DNA of 43,152 nt from CAILKP01 sp038231815. GTDB lineage: Bacteria > Planctomycetota > Phycisphaerae > Phycisphaerales > UBA1924. The stretch covers positions 1 to 43,152 of the forward strand of contig JBBRKQ010000029.1 in NCBI GenBank assembly GCA_038231815.1. The letters are read 5' to 3'. Both the position numbers and the translations under genes were made by a program. The notes below the pieces were generated by a model. It was not told where the DNA came from, did not search any database, and saw only the letters and a program-made list of their open reading frames with translations. Shown piece by piece: positions 1 through 7,507 of the stretch; positions within the stretch are counted from its first letter, which is position 1; each line of letters opens with the position of its first letter.

Positions 1-58
1 ATGGCGGTGCTTGGGGCGGTTTTGCTTTTTGCTGGGTCAGGTCACTTTGATGCGGCAT
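1..58 (-). CDS. Possible N-terminal fragment of a gene cut by the left edge
   Basis: On the minus strand an ATG opens a frame of 19 codons that is still open at the edge of the window (MPHQSDLTQQKAKPPQAPP). It starts 63 nt after the stop of the TPR gene and is polar and Pro/Gln-rich, as disordered N-termini often are. No good ribosome binding site is seen. Function cannot be named. It may equally be chance coding potential in a spacer. Confidence 0.3.
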   Translation of the reverse strand, partial: MPHQSDLTQQKAKPPQAPP

Positions 59-121
59 CAACGTGGTCACCCACGGTACCTTGCCGGGTACCGCGCTTAG
101 AGAGGCGAGAGCGGTTGGGTT

Positions 122-1135
122 CTAGCGCGGGGTTGCTGCATCGAGTTCTGCGAGCAGATCATCTGCACCGGCCGCGCCGAGGCGTTTGGCGGCGGTGGCG
201 TGGTCGCGGGCTTTGCCTAGGTGGCCGGCTTTGAGTTGCCACTGGGCGGCTTTGAGAGCGAGGGGGCCGCTGGTGCGGTCGTGCTCTGCGGCGAGGGTGT
301 ATTGCTCCGCGGCTAGGTCGTTGCGGGAGATCAGGCCGAAGCACTCGCTGAGGGTTTGCAGCACCGGCAGGGTCAGACGCTGAGTGTCGGGCAGGGTCAT
401 GAGCAACTCTGCCGCGGTTTGGGGGGAATTTGAGCGTTTTTTGATTCTGGCTTCGACGAGTTTCCACTGGGGAGATTCGGGCTGGAGGGTGCGAGCTTTG
501 TGGATGTGCTGCTCGGCGAGGTGGAGGGCGTTTGCGCGGAGGGAGATATCGGCGAGGGTTCCCCAGCCCTCGGCGAGGTCGGGCGCGAGGGTGACAGCGC
601 GGATGAGGGCGGCTTGGGCTTTGAGATCTTCGCCTTGTTTCAGGCGGACCATGGCCAGATAGAGCGGGATGCGGGAATCAGTCGGAGATTTGGTCTGGGC
701 GATTTCGTAGTGTTTGATTGCCTGCTCTGGCTTGTTTGCGGAGGCGGCGACGGTGGCAGTGTCAAAGTGCAGCGAGGGGGATTCGGGGCCGATGGCGAGG
801 GCCTCTTGCATTTGGATGAGCGCTTCGGGGGATTGGCTGTTGTGGATGAGGGCCTCGGCGAGTTTGAGGCGCAGGCCTTGGTGCTTTGGAGCGGAGGCGA
901 CGGCTTTTTCAAGCATGGCGATGGCGGCGGTGAACTCACCTTGGCCGATTGATTGCTCGGCGAGTTTGAGGGCGGCATCGGTGGCGGAGATGCCGGTGGC
1001 GGGGGACTGGTTTGCGGGAGGCGCAGCGGGAGCGGGAGCGGGCCTGCTGGACATGAACGCGACGGCGCCGATGAGGAAGAGGAGGATGACCGCGAGGGTG
1101 ATGGTTGCGGCGAGGATGATGGGGCGTGAGGACAT
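122..1135 (-). CDS. Membrane-anchored TPR-repeat protein
   Basis: A protein of 337 residues with a single N-terminal membrane helix (about residues 5-28, ending in a short Pro/Ala linker) and then a solenoid of about six to eight tetratricopeptide-like helix pairs up to the C-terminus. TPR signatures with Ala/Leu spacing and a Pro ending each unit (for example EKAVASAPKH and QEALAIGPES) are visible from about residue 55. TPR proteins are protein-binding scaffolds, but the partner here is unknown. It lies 99 nt downstream of frr on the same strand and is probably the last or near-last gene of a pyrH-frr transcript. There is no strong ribosome binding site, and the start was chosen because the membrane helix follows at once. 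Confidence 0.75.
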   Translation of the reverse strand: MSSRPIILAATITLAVILLFLIGAVAFMSSRPAPAPAAPPANQSPATGISATDAALKLAEQSIGQGEFTAAIAMLEKAVASAPKHQGLRLKLAEALIHNSQSPEALIQMQEALAIGPESPSLHFDTATVAASANKPEQAIKHYEIAQTKSPTDSRIPLYLAMVRLKQGEDLKAQAALIRAVTLAPDLAEGWGTLADISLRANALHLAEQHIHKARTLQPESPQWKLVEARIKKRSNSPQTAAELLMTLPDTQRLTLPVLQTLSECFGLISRNDLAAEQYTLAAEHDRTSGPLALKAAQWQLKAGHLGKARDHATAAKRLGAAGADDLLAELDAATPR

Positions 1136-1157
1136 GGCAAAGGTGCGCGCGGTTGGA

Positions 1158-1197
1158 GCGCGATTGGGGAGCGAGCGGGGCGCGATTGGGGAGCGAG
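1158..1197. repeat. Two 18-bp direct repeats upstream of the TPR gene
   Basis: The sequence GCGCGATTGGGGAGCGAG occurs at 1158-1175 and again at 1180-1197, a period of 22 bp. It fills much of the 99-bp gap between frr and the TPR gene. It looks like a local slippage duplication; no function is evident. Confidence 0.8.
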
Positions 1198-1234
1198 TGG
1201 GGAAGAGGTGTGGCGGGGTGAGAGGCGAAGAAAT

Positions 1235-1795
1235 TTAGAGCGTTTCGATTTCTTTTTGCTTGGCCGCGACCATGGTGTCACACTCTGTTTCACGTTTCTT
1301 GAGCAGGTCCTGAATTTCTTTTTTCAGGGTTTCGATCTCGTCCTCGGCTGTGCCGGCGCCTTTTAGTCCATCGGCGGATTTATTGGCATCGCGGCGGGAG
1401 TTGCGGAGCGTGACCTTGGCTTCCTCGGCGTGTTTCTTGCAGAGCACGACCAGTTGTTTGCGGCGATCACCGGTGAGGGCGGGAAGGTTGATGCGGAGGG
1501 TTTTGCCGTCGCTGATGGGGTTAAAGCCGAGGCCGGAACTTTCGATGGCGCGCTTGATGTCAGCGATGGCGCCGACATCGAAGGGCTTGATGAGCAGTTG
1601 GGTTGGCTCGGGCACTGAGATGGAGGCGAGGCTTTTGAGGTCCTGCGTGGAGCCGTAGTAATCGACCTTGAGGAACTCGATGATCGAGGGAGTTGCGCGG
1701 CCGGTGCGGATGCTCTTTAACTCCTTTTTCAGATGCTCTGTGGACTTGAGCATGGACTCTTCAACTAGCTTTAGGATGGTATCGGGAGTGGCCAT
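1235..1795 (-). CDS. frr: Ribosome recycling factor
   Basis: RRF splits the post-termination ribosome together with EF-G in the cytoplasm. The 186-residue product has the usual family length (about 185). It shows the hallmark N-terminal stretch KSIRTGRATP, then the small alpha/beta domain with DYYGS and the PEPTQLLIKPFD segment, and the C-terminal helix with RRDAN and DEIETLKKEIQDL. It follows pyrH, a pairing seen in very many bacteria. The gap to pyrH holds a purine-rich 8-bp repeat tract. No strong Shine-Dalgarno precedes the ATG, so it may depend on upstream translation. Confidence 0.97.
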   Translation of the reverse strand: MATPDTILKLVEESMLKSTEHLKKELKSIRTGRATPSIIEFLKVDYYGSTQDLKSLASISVPEPTQLLIKPFDVGAIADIKRAIESSGLGFNPISDGKTLRINLPALTGDRRKQLVVLCKKHAEEAKVTLRNSRRDANKSADGLKGAGTAEDEIETLKKEIQDLLKKRETECDTMVAAKQKEIETL

Positions 1796-1844
1796 GGGAT
1801 TTTCGCCGGGGAAAGGGAGTCGCGAGGGGAGAGTCGCGAGGGGA

Positions 1845-1924
1845 GGCAGGAAGGCAGGAAGGCAGGAAGGCAGGAAGGCAGAGAGGCAGGGAGGTGGGGA
1901 GGTGGGGAGGCGGGAAGGCAGGGA
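1845..1924. repeat. Purine-rich 8-bp tandem repeat between pyrH and frr
   Basis: About ten degenerate copies of GGCAGGAA run head to tail (four perfect copies at 1845-1876, then variants such as GGCAGAGA, GGTGGGGA and GGCGGGAA). The plus strand is almost pure purine. Just before it, GAGTCGCGAGGGGA is also present twice, near 1817-1844. In the pyrH-frr transcript (minus strand) the tract would be a pyrimidine run. Confidence 0.9.
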
Positions 1925-1950
1925 GCGGGAGTGGCCGAGTGGGTTTTGGC

Positions 1951-2712
1951 TTAGGTGCTGACGAGGGTGCCGATGCCTTGACCCTCGACGACGCGGCGGA
2001 TGTTGCCGGGAGTTTTAAAGTCAAAGACGACGATGGGCAGGTCTCGTTCCTGGCACATGGCAAAGGCGGTCATGTCCATGACCTTGAGATTCTTGACCAT
2101 GGCATCGCGGAAGGAGATTCGATCAAAGCGGGTGGCGGTGGGGTCTTTGCGCGGGTCGGCCGAGTAGATGCCATCAACCTTGGTGGCCTTTAAGATGACT
2201 TGGCAATCAAGCTCGAGGGCTCGCAGGGCGGCGCAGGTATCGGTCGTACAGAAGGGGTTGCCGGTGCCAGCAACCATAATGACGACGCGTTTTTTCTCCA
2301 TATGGCGGAGGGCACGCTGGCGGATGAACGGTTCGGCGACAGCCTTCACCTCGATGGCGGACATCACGCGAGAGTCAATTCCCACGGCTTTGAGCGCCTC
2401 GCGAAGGGCCAGGCCGTTGATGATCGTGGCGAGCATGCCCATGTAATCAGCGGTGGCCTGATGGATGTGACCGATTTGGGAGAGCTGGGCACCGCGAATA
2501 AAGTTGCCGCCACCGACGACGATGGCCATCTGCACGCCGGTCGCCAAAGACTCTTTGACTTCTTTGGCAATCTCGTCAATTTCGATGGGGTCAAGGCCGC
2601 TCTTGCCACCGGTACCGAGGGATTCACCCGAGAGCTTCAGGAGCACTCGCTTGAACGGTGACGGGTTGGCGGGCCGGTTGGCGTTTGGTGCTTCGGCCAG
2701 ATTGCTGCTCAT
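1951..2712 (-). CDS. pyrH: UMP kinase
   Basis: Phosphorylates UMP to UDP with ATP in pyrimidine nucleotide synthesis, in the cytoplasm; bacterial UMP kinases belong to the amino acid kinase fold. Visible motifs are the phosphate-binding KLSGESLG, the GGGNFIRG loop, DYMGMLATIINGLAL and TGNPFCTTDT. Starting at MSSNLAEAP gives 253 residues, close to the family length of about 240. GGAG lies 10 nt before this ATG. The frame stays open upstream to 2802, but that extension would overlap a plausible -10 (TATGAT, 2798-2803) and resembles no PyrH N-terminus. It is the first gene of the pyrH-frr-TPR set; rpsB and tsf, its common upstream neighbours, are not here. Confidence 0.96.
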   Translation of the reverse strand: MSSNLAEAPNANRPANPSPFKRVLLKLSGESLGTGGKSGLDPIEIDEIAKEVKESLATGVQMAIVVGGGNFIRGAQLSQIGHIHQATADYMGMLATIINGLALREALKAVGIDSRVMSAIEVKAVAEPFIRQRALRHMEKKRVVIMVAGTGNPFCTTDTCAALRALELDCQVILKATKVDGIYSADPRKDPTATRFDRISFRDAMVKNLKVMDMTAFAMCQERDLPIVVFDFKTPGNIRRVVEGQGIGTLVST

Positions 2713-3282
2713 GTCGGCCATACTCCGGTACGTTCTGTGCAAATCGCGAGGGTGGGGGATTTTTGGAAGGAGGACTTGTTCGGGTGCAGACCCAACCATC
2801 ATACACCCCAGCAGGGCGGCATGGTCGGAATTAAGCCTGGCCCAGCTGCCCAGTTCAGAAGAACTGGCGAACCGATCGCAACAGTTCGGGCGTAATGAAC
2901 GGATAACCTCAGACGGTTAAGCGCTGGAACAGGATGAGGGCTGAAACTGCTTGCGGACCACAGGGAGGGTGTTTACCCCGCCTGATCGCGGCCGAAGATG
3001 GTGCCGTCGGCAGGAGATGCAGCCGCGGAACCGCCGAAAAGGCGGCAGCCAGATGGGTTGACGGACCGATGACCGAGGCATGAACAACTGCATGAAGAAA
3101 CGAGGAATTCGAACTTTGGATGAACCAGATCAGGCTGGCCGGACCTTCATGGCTATGGCGACAAGGGCAATGGCAGCGGTTGACGACACGAGAACTGCCG
3201 CGGGCTGTGGAGCAGGATCGCCGTGGCGAGCGGGGATTGTGGACAATCAGATGAGTTCCGACATTGACGCAGGGCGCGCGGC
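2713..3282. promoter_or_regulatory. Divergent intergenic region between pyrH and the VWA-Exb operon
   Basis: About 570 bp without a convincing gene. It must hold the promoters of pyrH (minus) and of the eight-gene operon (plus). A candidate -10 for pyrH is TATGAT at 2798-2803 with no good -35. Two hairpins can be drawn: CCAGTTC-AGAA-GAACTGG around 2850-2867 and CCGCC-GAAAA-GGCGG at 3031-3045. For the plus strand TTGACG at 3058-3063 is the best -35-like hexamer, but no matching -10 is seen. The region was checked for SRP, RNase P, tmRNA and tRNA features and none fits. Confidence 0.45.
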
Positions 3283-4293
3283 ATGACAAGCACGATGAGC
3301 AGCACGATAGGCGGAAGCGCGGGAACGTCCGCAGGGGTTGGCCGCGCAGGATTTTCTGAGCCACTGGTGCCAGCGCGGCGATCGGGACTCTCCGTGCTGT
3401 TGGGAGCGATGCTGGCCTCCGTGGTGCTGCACGCCACGCTGCTGGTGATCGGCTCGGTCATTTATCTGTCTAACGCCAAGATACTCGATGAACCAGCAGT
3501 CTCAGGTGCGGTTGGGGCAGCGATTGCGGTCTCGACGATTACCGAAGCGGAACTTGGAGACTTGAACCTAGGGGCAATGAATGCAACTGGCCCTGCCGTT
3601 GATGACAACTCTTCGACCTCCGGCATGATGGCCACGCTTCCGGGGATTGAAACGCCCGGCGGACAGGCCGTCGCGGGCGTGGGCGACCTCGGCGCAAGCG
3701 GCGGCGGGATGGGCGGTGCTGGTAGCGGCGAAGGAATTGGTATTGGTGATGGCACCGGAGGCTCCGGCGGCGGCGGGGCGAAGTTCTTTGGCGTGGAGGC
3801 CCGCGGGGCAAGGTTCGCCTATATCGTGGATGTCTCAGGCTCCATGGGAGGACCCAAGCTTGAGCTGCTCAAGGAGCAATTGGTCAGTTCCATAAGTGGG
3901 ATTGTGGACAGCGGGTCATACTTTGTCGTTGCGTTCTCAAGCGGCCCGCAGCCGCTGCACCCAGCGGTGAAGTGGATGGATGCATCAGGCAAAAACAAGA
4001 AGGACTCGACGACCATGGTCCGGCGGCTGGAAGCCGGTGGCGGGACCGAGCCCCTAGGGGCGTTTCAACTGGTCTTTGGCCTACGGCCGAGGCCCGATGC
4101 GATTTACTTCATGACCGATGGTGAGTTTGATGATGCGATCATCGACACGATTTCTAAGCTGAACCGCGGTGCACGCAAGGTGCCGATTCACTGCATCGCA
4201 CTGATGGATGATTCGGGCGCAGACTTGCTGAAGCGGATTGCCCGCGACTCTGAAGGAACGTACACACACATCAAGGGGGCGAGGATTAAGTGA
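3283..4293 (+). CDS. von Willebrand A protein with TonB-like membrane anchor
   Basis: A 336-residue inner-membrane protein. Residues 36-62 form one membrane helix containing S46 and H50 in an S-x3-H arrangement, as in the anchor of TonB (S16/H20 of E. coli). A Gly-rich linker (about 125-166) leads to a VWA domain with a complete metal site: DVSGSMG (D183, S185, S187), T255 in GGGTEP and D279 in FMTDGEFDD. VWA domains bind protein ligands through this metal. No TonB C-terminal domain is present. It heads an operon with ExbB and two ExbD proteins, so it is probably the part moved by that motor (inference). Another in-frame ATG lies at 3295. Its stop overlaps the next GTG by 4 nt. Confidence 0.9.
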   Translation: MTSTMSSTIGGSAGTSAGVGRAGFSEPLVPARRSGLSVLLGAMLASVVLHATLLVIGSVIYLSNAKILDEPAVSGAVGAAIAVSTITEAELGDLNLGAMNATGPAVDDNSSTSGMMATLPGIETPGGQAVAGVGDLGASGGGMGGAGSGEGIGIGDGTGGSGGGGAKFFGVEARGARFAYIVDVSGSMGGPKLELLKEQLVSSISGIVDSGSYFVVAFSSGPQPLHPAVKWMDASGKNKKDSTTMVRRLEAGGGTEPLGAFQLVFGLRPRPDAIYFMTDGEFDDAIIDTISKLNRGARKVPIHCIALMDDSGADLLKRIARDSEGTYTHIKGARIK

Positions 4294-5699
4294 GTGAGCG
4301 TGCCGCGGCCATGAATGTGCTGTTGATGTTTGCCGCGTGCGCCGCAGCGCCGATTGATCCTGCGCGGGGGGAAGTTGGGCGAGGAATGCAACCCGCCGTG
4401 AGCCTGCAGGCGGGAAGTGCCGCCAGCGATGCGCGGGCGGTTGCCGGGACCGTGGAGTTGCGGTTTGGTGGCGGGCGTGTGACAGGCCAGATTCTCTCAA
4501 TGAATGGCGATGGGCTGCGAATGCGGCCCGATATTGGCGAAGAGCGGATCATTTTATGGTCGCAGGTTGCTGCGGTTTCAGGCCCGGCGGCGGCGAAGTT
4601 TGCAGCCTCATACGCGCCAATGGCTGAGGGATTGTGGCGGGTGACAGCGCGGGTGAACCGCGGCGATGCCGAGGGCGCGGAGCTGTTGCATGACAAGTTG
4701 GAGGCCGGCGGCACGCTGGCGGGCCTGAGCGGGGCGAGCAAGCGGGCTGCTTTGCGAACTGTGACCAACCTGCGGCTGGCTCGCGGGTTTATCACCGGGG
4801 CCGCACGGGCGTACTTTGAGTCGCTCGCGGCGACGGGCACGCTAGCCGATGATCCCACTGCCAGCAGCGGGATCGCGAGCGGTTCGGGCGATGGGAGCGG
4901 CGATGGCACACTCACGGGCATTCGCGCTGCGGTTGATGCAGCAACAGGGCTTTGCCCGAACCTGCCACCGGTGTTTTCATCACAACTTTCAGGCGGCGGT
5001 CTGGCGGCGTTGGCACAATGGCCAGGATGGGCGGAGTGCACCGCGCTGCCGGGAGCGGTTGGCGAGGTAGCCCGGTGGTACGAGGCCGAGGCGATAAGCG
5101 CATCAGGCGGCAAGGCAACGATTTTGGATGGAGCACTACCTGCAGTGGACCCTGCCGGGGCAGCGACGGCCGGACCGGAGGTGCTGACGCGGATGCTGGT
5201 TCAGGCCAGCCGCGGAAACGCTGAACAACGCAAGGTAGCGAGGGACTGGCTGCGGCGGAGGCTGGCGGCAGAGGCGGCAAAGGGTGGCGGCGGTGGAGAC
5301 TCAAAGGTACCCGGCGCCAAAGTGGGCGAGGAGGGACTGGTTGAACGCTCCTGGCAGGAAGCCTGGTGCCGGTTGGGTATTGGCCGCAGCCTACTTGCGG
5401 AAAGTGATGCGGCCGACAAGCGACGCGGGATGCTTGAACTACTGCACGTGCCTGCGGAGTTTGCCCAGCGGCTGCCGCTTGCGGCGGCGATTGCACTGGC
5501 CGATGTGGCCACCGAGCTAGAAAAGCAGGGAGACCTTGGCACCGCAGCCGCCCTGCGTGCGGATTTGCGGCAACTGATCCCGCTGGGCGGAGCTGAATCA
5601 GAGGGCCGGACGGCAGGCCTCGGCGGGGCGGCTAATAGTTCAAGCGCAGGGGGTGGACCGACGATGGACGAAAAAACTGACCCGGAGACTAAAAAGTGA
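4290..5699 (+). CDS. Exported protein of unknown function in the VWA-Exb operon
   Basis: Not recognised as a named family. The GTG start overlaps the upstream stop (GTGA); an ATG at 4311 is an alternative that would begin directly with the hydrophobic stretch MNVLLMFAACAAAP, a short signal-peptide-like segment. Residues of about 50-95 (GTVELRFGGGRVTGQI and IILWSQVAAVSG) look like a small beta-barrel, perhaps LSm- or SH3-like. The rest is Ala/Gly-rich and largely helical with low-complexity linkers. The C-terminus is polar and ends EKTDPETKK. The stop overlaps the ExbB-like start by 4 nt. The position suggests a periplasmic partner of the VWA/ExbBD complex. Confidence 0.75.
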   Translation: MSERAAAMNVLLMFAACAAAPIDPARGEVGRGMQPAVSLQAGSAASDARAVAGTVELRFGGGRVTGQILSMNGDGLRMRPDIGEERIILWSQVAAVSGPAAAKFAASYAPMAEGLWRVTARVNRGDAEGAELLHDKLEAGGTLAGLSGASKRAALRTVTNLRLARGFITGAARAYFESLAATGTLADDPTASSGIASGSGDGSGDGTLTGIRAAVDAATGLCPNLPPVFSSQLSGGGLAALAQWPGWAECTALPGAVGEVARWYEAEAISASGGKATILDGALPAVDPAGAATAGPEVLTRMLVQASRGNAEQRKVARDWLRRRLAAEAAKGGGGGDSKVPGAKVGEEGLVERSWQEAWCRLGIGRSLLAESDAADKRRGMLELLHVPAEFAQRLPLAAAIALADVATELEKQGDLGTAAALRADLRQLIPLGGAESEGRTAGLGGAANSSSAGGGPTMDEKTDPETKK

Positions 5700-6574
5700 T
5701 TCAAGCGTTTACTTACAACATTTTGCTGCTGGTGGCCCAGCAGACGGGCGCTGCGGGGACTGCCGGGCCAACAGGTGTGCCGGTGGCGGCAACCGGCGGG
5801 GCCGCGGTTGGTCCGATCATGGAAAGCAAATCGCTGCTGGGGTACATCGCGGCGGGCGGGTTTGTTGCGATTGTGCTATTGATGCTGTCAGCGGCGGCAG
5901 TGGGACTGATCATCGCCAGCGGGATGATGCTGCGAAAAAGTGCACTGGCCAAGCCTGCAACGGTGGGAACGCTGGAGATGCTGCTGAAGGAAAAACGGGT
6001 TGATCAGGCAATCGGCATCTGCCGCGCGGCTGAACATGACTGTTTCCTGACAAGGGTACTGGGCGCGGGGCTCACCAAGGCGCGGTCGAGTCAGTTCGGA
6101 CTTTTGGAAGCAAAGTCAGTGATGGAGGAAGTTGGCCGGCGAGAAGCGGACAGGCTGGATCGGACGGTGTATGCAATACGGGTGGTGGCGGACCTCGCGC
6201 CCATGCTGGGGCTATTAGGCACTGTGATCGGAATTATTAAGGCGTTTGCGACCATTGGCGGAGCCGAAGGGGCGAGCCGGTCGTCTCAGCTTTCAAGCAA
6301 TATGTCTGAGGCGCTTGTGAACACGGCTCTGGGCCTGGGTATTGCGATTCCATGCTTGCTGTTTCATGCGTTCTTCAAGCGCCGCGGCGAGGCTGTGGTC
6401 AATGAGCTTGCCGAGACGGCTGAACACCTAATGGCTCTGCTGTCTCAACCGGGTGGGGCGGTGCAGACACAGCAAACGCAGCAGGGTCAGCAGTCACGCC
6501 AGGTGCCAACAGTTCCGATGCAGCCGCTGTCGCAGGTTGCGGGCGCAGCGCGGCCAGCCGGGATCCCGAGTTGA
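5696..6574 (+). CDS. MotA/TolQ/ExbB proton channel family protein
   Basis: A 292-residue inner-membrane protein with the ExbB/TolQ layout. It has an N-terminal helix (about 45-75), a cytoplasmic domain with the R-x-G-L-x-E-like region and a two-helix hairpin: LAPMLGLLGTVIGIIKAF and SEALVNTALGLGIAIPC. The Glu before the last helix and the Thr inside it match the conserved ion-path residues of ExbB (E176 region of E. coli). These proteins form a pentamer around ExbD and convert proton flow into movement. The tail is Gln-rich. The GTG start overlaps the preceding stop, and the end overlaps the next start (TTGA). Confidence 0.93.
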   Translation: MIQAFTYNILLLVAQQTGAAGTAGPTGVPVAATGGAAVGPIMESKSLLGYIAAGGFVAIVLLMLSAAAVGLIIASGMMLRKSALAKPATVGTLEMLLKEKRVDQAIGICRAAEHDCFLTRVLGAGLTKARSSQFGLLEAKSVMEEVGRREADRLDRTVYAIRVVADLAPMLGLLGTVIGIIKAFATIGGAEGASRSSQLSSNMSEALVNTALGLGIAIPCLLFHAFFKRRGEAVVNELAETAEHLMALLSQPGGAVQTQQTQQGQQSRQVPTVPMQPLSQVAGAARPAGIPS

Positions 6575-6981
6575 ATTTTAAATCTCGAAAACCCGAAGAC
6601 GAGGAACTGACGCTCAACGTCACAGCGCTGACGGATGTGGCGTTTTTGATCATCATCTTCTTTATGTTCTCAACCCACTTTCATCGCACACAACTGCGGC
6701 CGATGGACCTGCCAAAGGAAGCTGGTAGCGAGGCGGAGAGTTCGACCGTGCCACTGATTATTGAAATCGATGTCACCGGTGCGCTCTCACTGACCGGCAC
6801 AGGAGCGGTGGATATGGCGCGAGTGATTTCCGAAGCCAAGCCACTGGGGGGCGTTTCGCGACCGGAGGTCGTGATTCGTGCAGACAGGCGGGCAGCAGCG
6901 GCGCATCTGAACCGGCTCTCGACCGAACTTGCAAAGGCCGGCGTGCGGGACTGGAAACTGGCAACGGCCCCGGGCGGATGA
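6571..6981 (+). CDS. ExbD/TolR family protein, first copy
   Basis: A 136-residue single-pass protein. The N-terminal cytoplasmic tail leads into the ExbD helix LTDVAFLIIIFFMF, which carries the essential membrane aspartate as D22. The C-terminal periplasmic domain has the ExbD signature VVIRADRRAAAAHLNRL. ExbD sits inside the ExbB pentamer and passes motion to the periplasm. The start is TTG, inside the ExbB stop (TTGA), so translation is probably coupled. A second ExbD follows 48 nt downstream. Confidence 0.93.
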   Translation: MNFKSRKPEDEELTLNVTALTDVAFLIIIFFMFSTHFHRTQLRPMDLPKEAGSEAESSTVPLIIEIDVTGALSLTGTGAVDMARVISEAKPLGGVSRPEVVIRADRRAAAAHLNRLSTELAKAGVRDWKLATAPGG

Positions 6982-7029
6982 ACCGCACGGCAAGGCCGTG
7001 ATGCGAGAACTGATGAGTCCAGTAAACCA

Positions 7030-7497
7030 ATGTCTGGGTCGTACCGCCCAGGCGAGATTGAAAGTGAACAGCTATACGTGAATTTTCATCGGCGGACAAT
7101 GCGACAGGATTCAGGAATCGTGCTACCGCTGGTGGCTCTGCTTGATGTCATTTTTTTCATGCTGTTTTACTTCATGGCGGCGGGCTCGCTGTCAGCACCT
7201 GAAACGCAGCTTCCGGCCACGATCTCTCCGGACCGCAAGGGTGCCGGCAACGCAAGCAACGACTTCACATCACAGGTGCTGTATGTTGAGCTTGACAAGG
7301 GCGTCGCACGTTTCCGTATCGGCCAACGCGGCATGGCAACGAGGCAGGACTTAGAGGCGATACTTGCTGAGCTACCGAAGGCTCCGGGGATAATCATCAA
7401 GGCCAGCGATGATGTTACAGTCGAGCACGTCGCTGCAGCGCTGCGGGCGGCCCAGGGGAGCGGGTTTACCAAAATCTCTTATGTTGCAGGCCTGTAA
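7030..7497 (+). CDS. ExbD/TolR family protein, second copy
   Basis: A 155-residue single-pass protein. The helix LVALLDVIFFMLFYFM carries the channel aspartate (D39), and the periplasmic part ends in an ExbD-like IIKASDDVTVEHVAAAL segment. The sequence is clearly different from the first copy: a longer cytoplasmic tail with basic and aromatic residues and a different helix flank. In bacterial motors ExbD is usually a dimer, so two co-transcribed versions may form a heterodimer (inference). This is the one junction in the operon front with a real gap (48 nt). Confidence 0.9.
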   Translation: MSGSYRPGEIESEQLYVNFHRRTMRQDSGIVLPLVALLDVIFFMLFYFMAAGSLSAPETQLPATISPDRKGAGNASNDFTSQVLYVELDKGVARFRIGQRGMATRQDLEAILAELPKAPGIIIKASDDVTVEHVAAALRAAQGSGFTKISYVAGL

Positions 7498-7507
7498 CAA
7501 TAACCCG

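Noticed and set aside
1845..1924. CRISPR-like array.
   Set aside because: The units are 8-bp head-to-tail repeats without spacers and there are no cas genes.
2713..2802. N-terminal extension of PyrH to 2802.
   Set aside because: It would add 30 residues with no family likeness and cover the likely pyrH promoter; an internal ATG has a suitable ribosome binding site.
2930..3070. Likeness to bacterial SRP RNA (GTGTTTACC and GGCAGCC pieces) upstream of the VWA gene.
   Set aside because: The diagnostic GGAA-loop core with CCGGAAGG and AGCA is absent, so the likeness is superficial.
3105..3130. A T-loop-like TTCGAAC sequence suggesting a tRNA.
   Set aside because: The flanking 5-nt arms do not pair and no acceptor or anticodon arm can be built.
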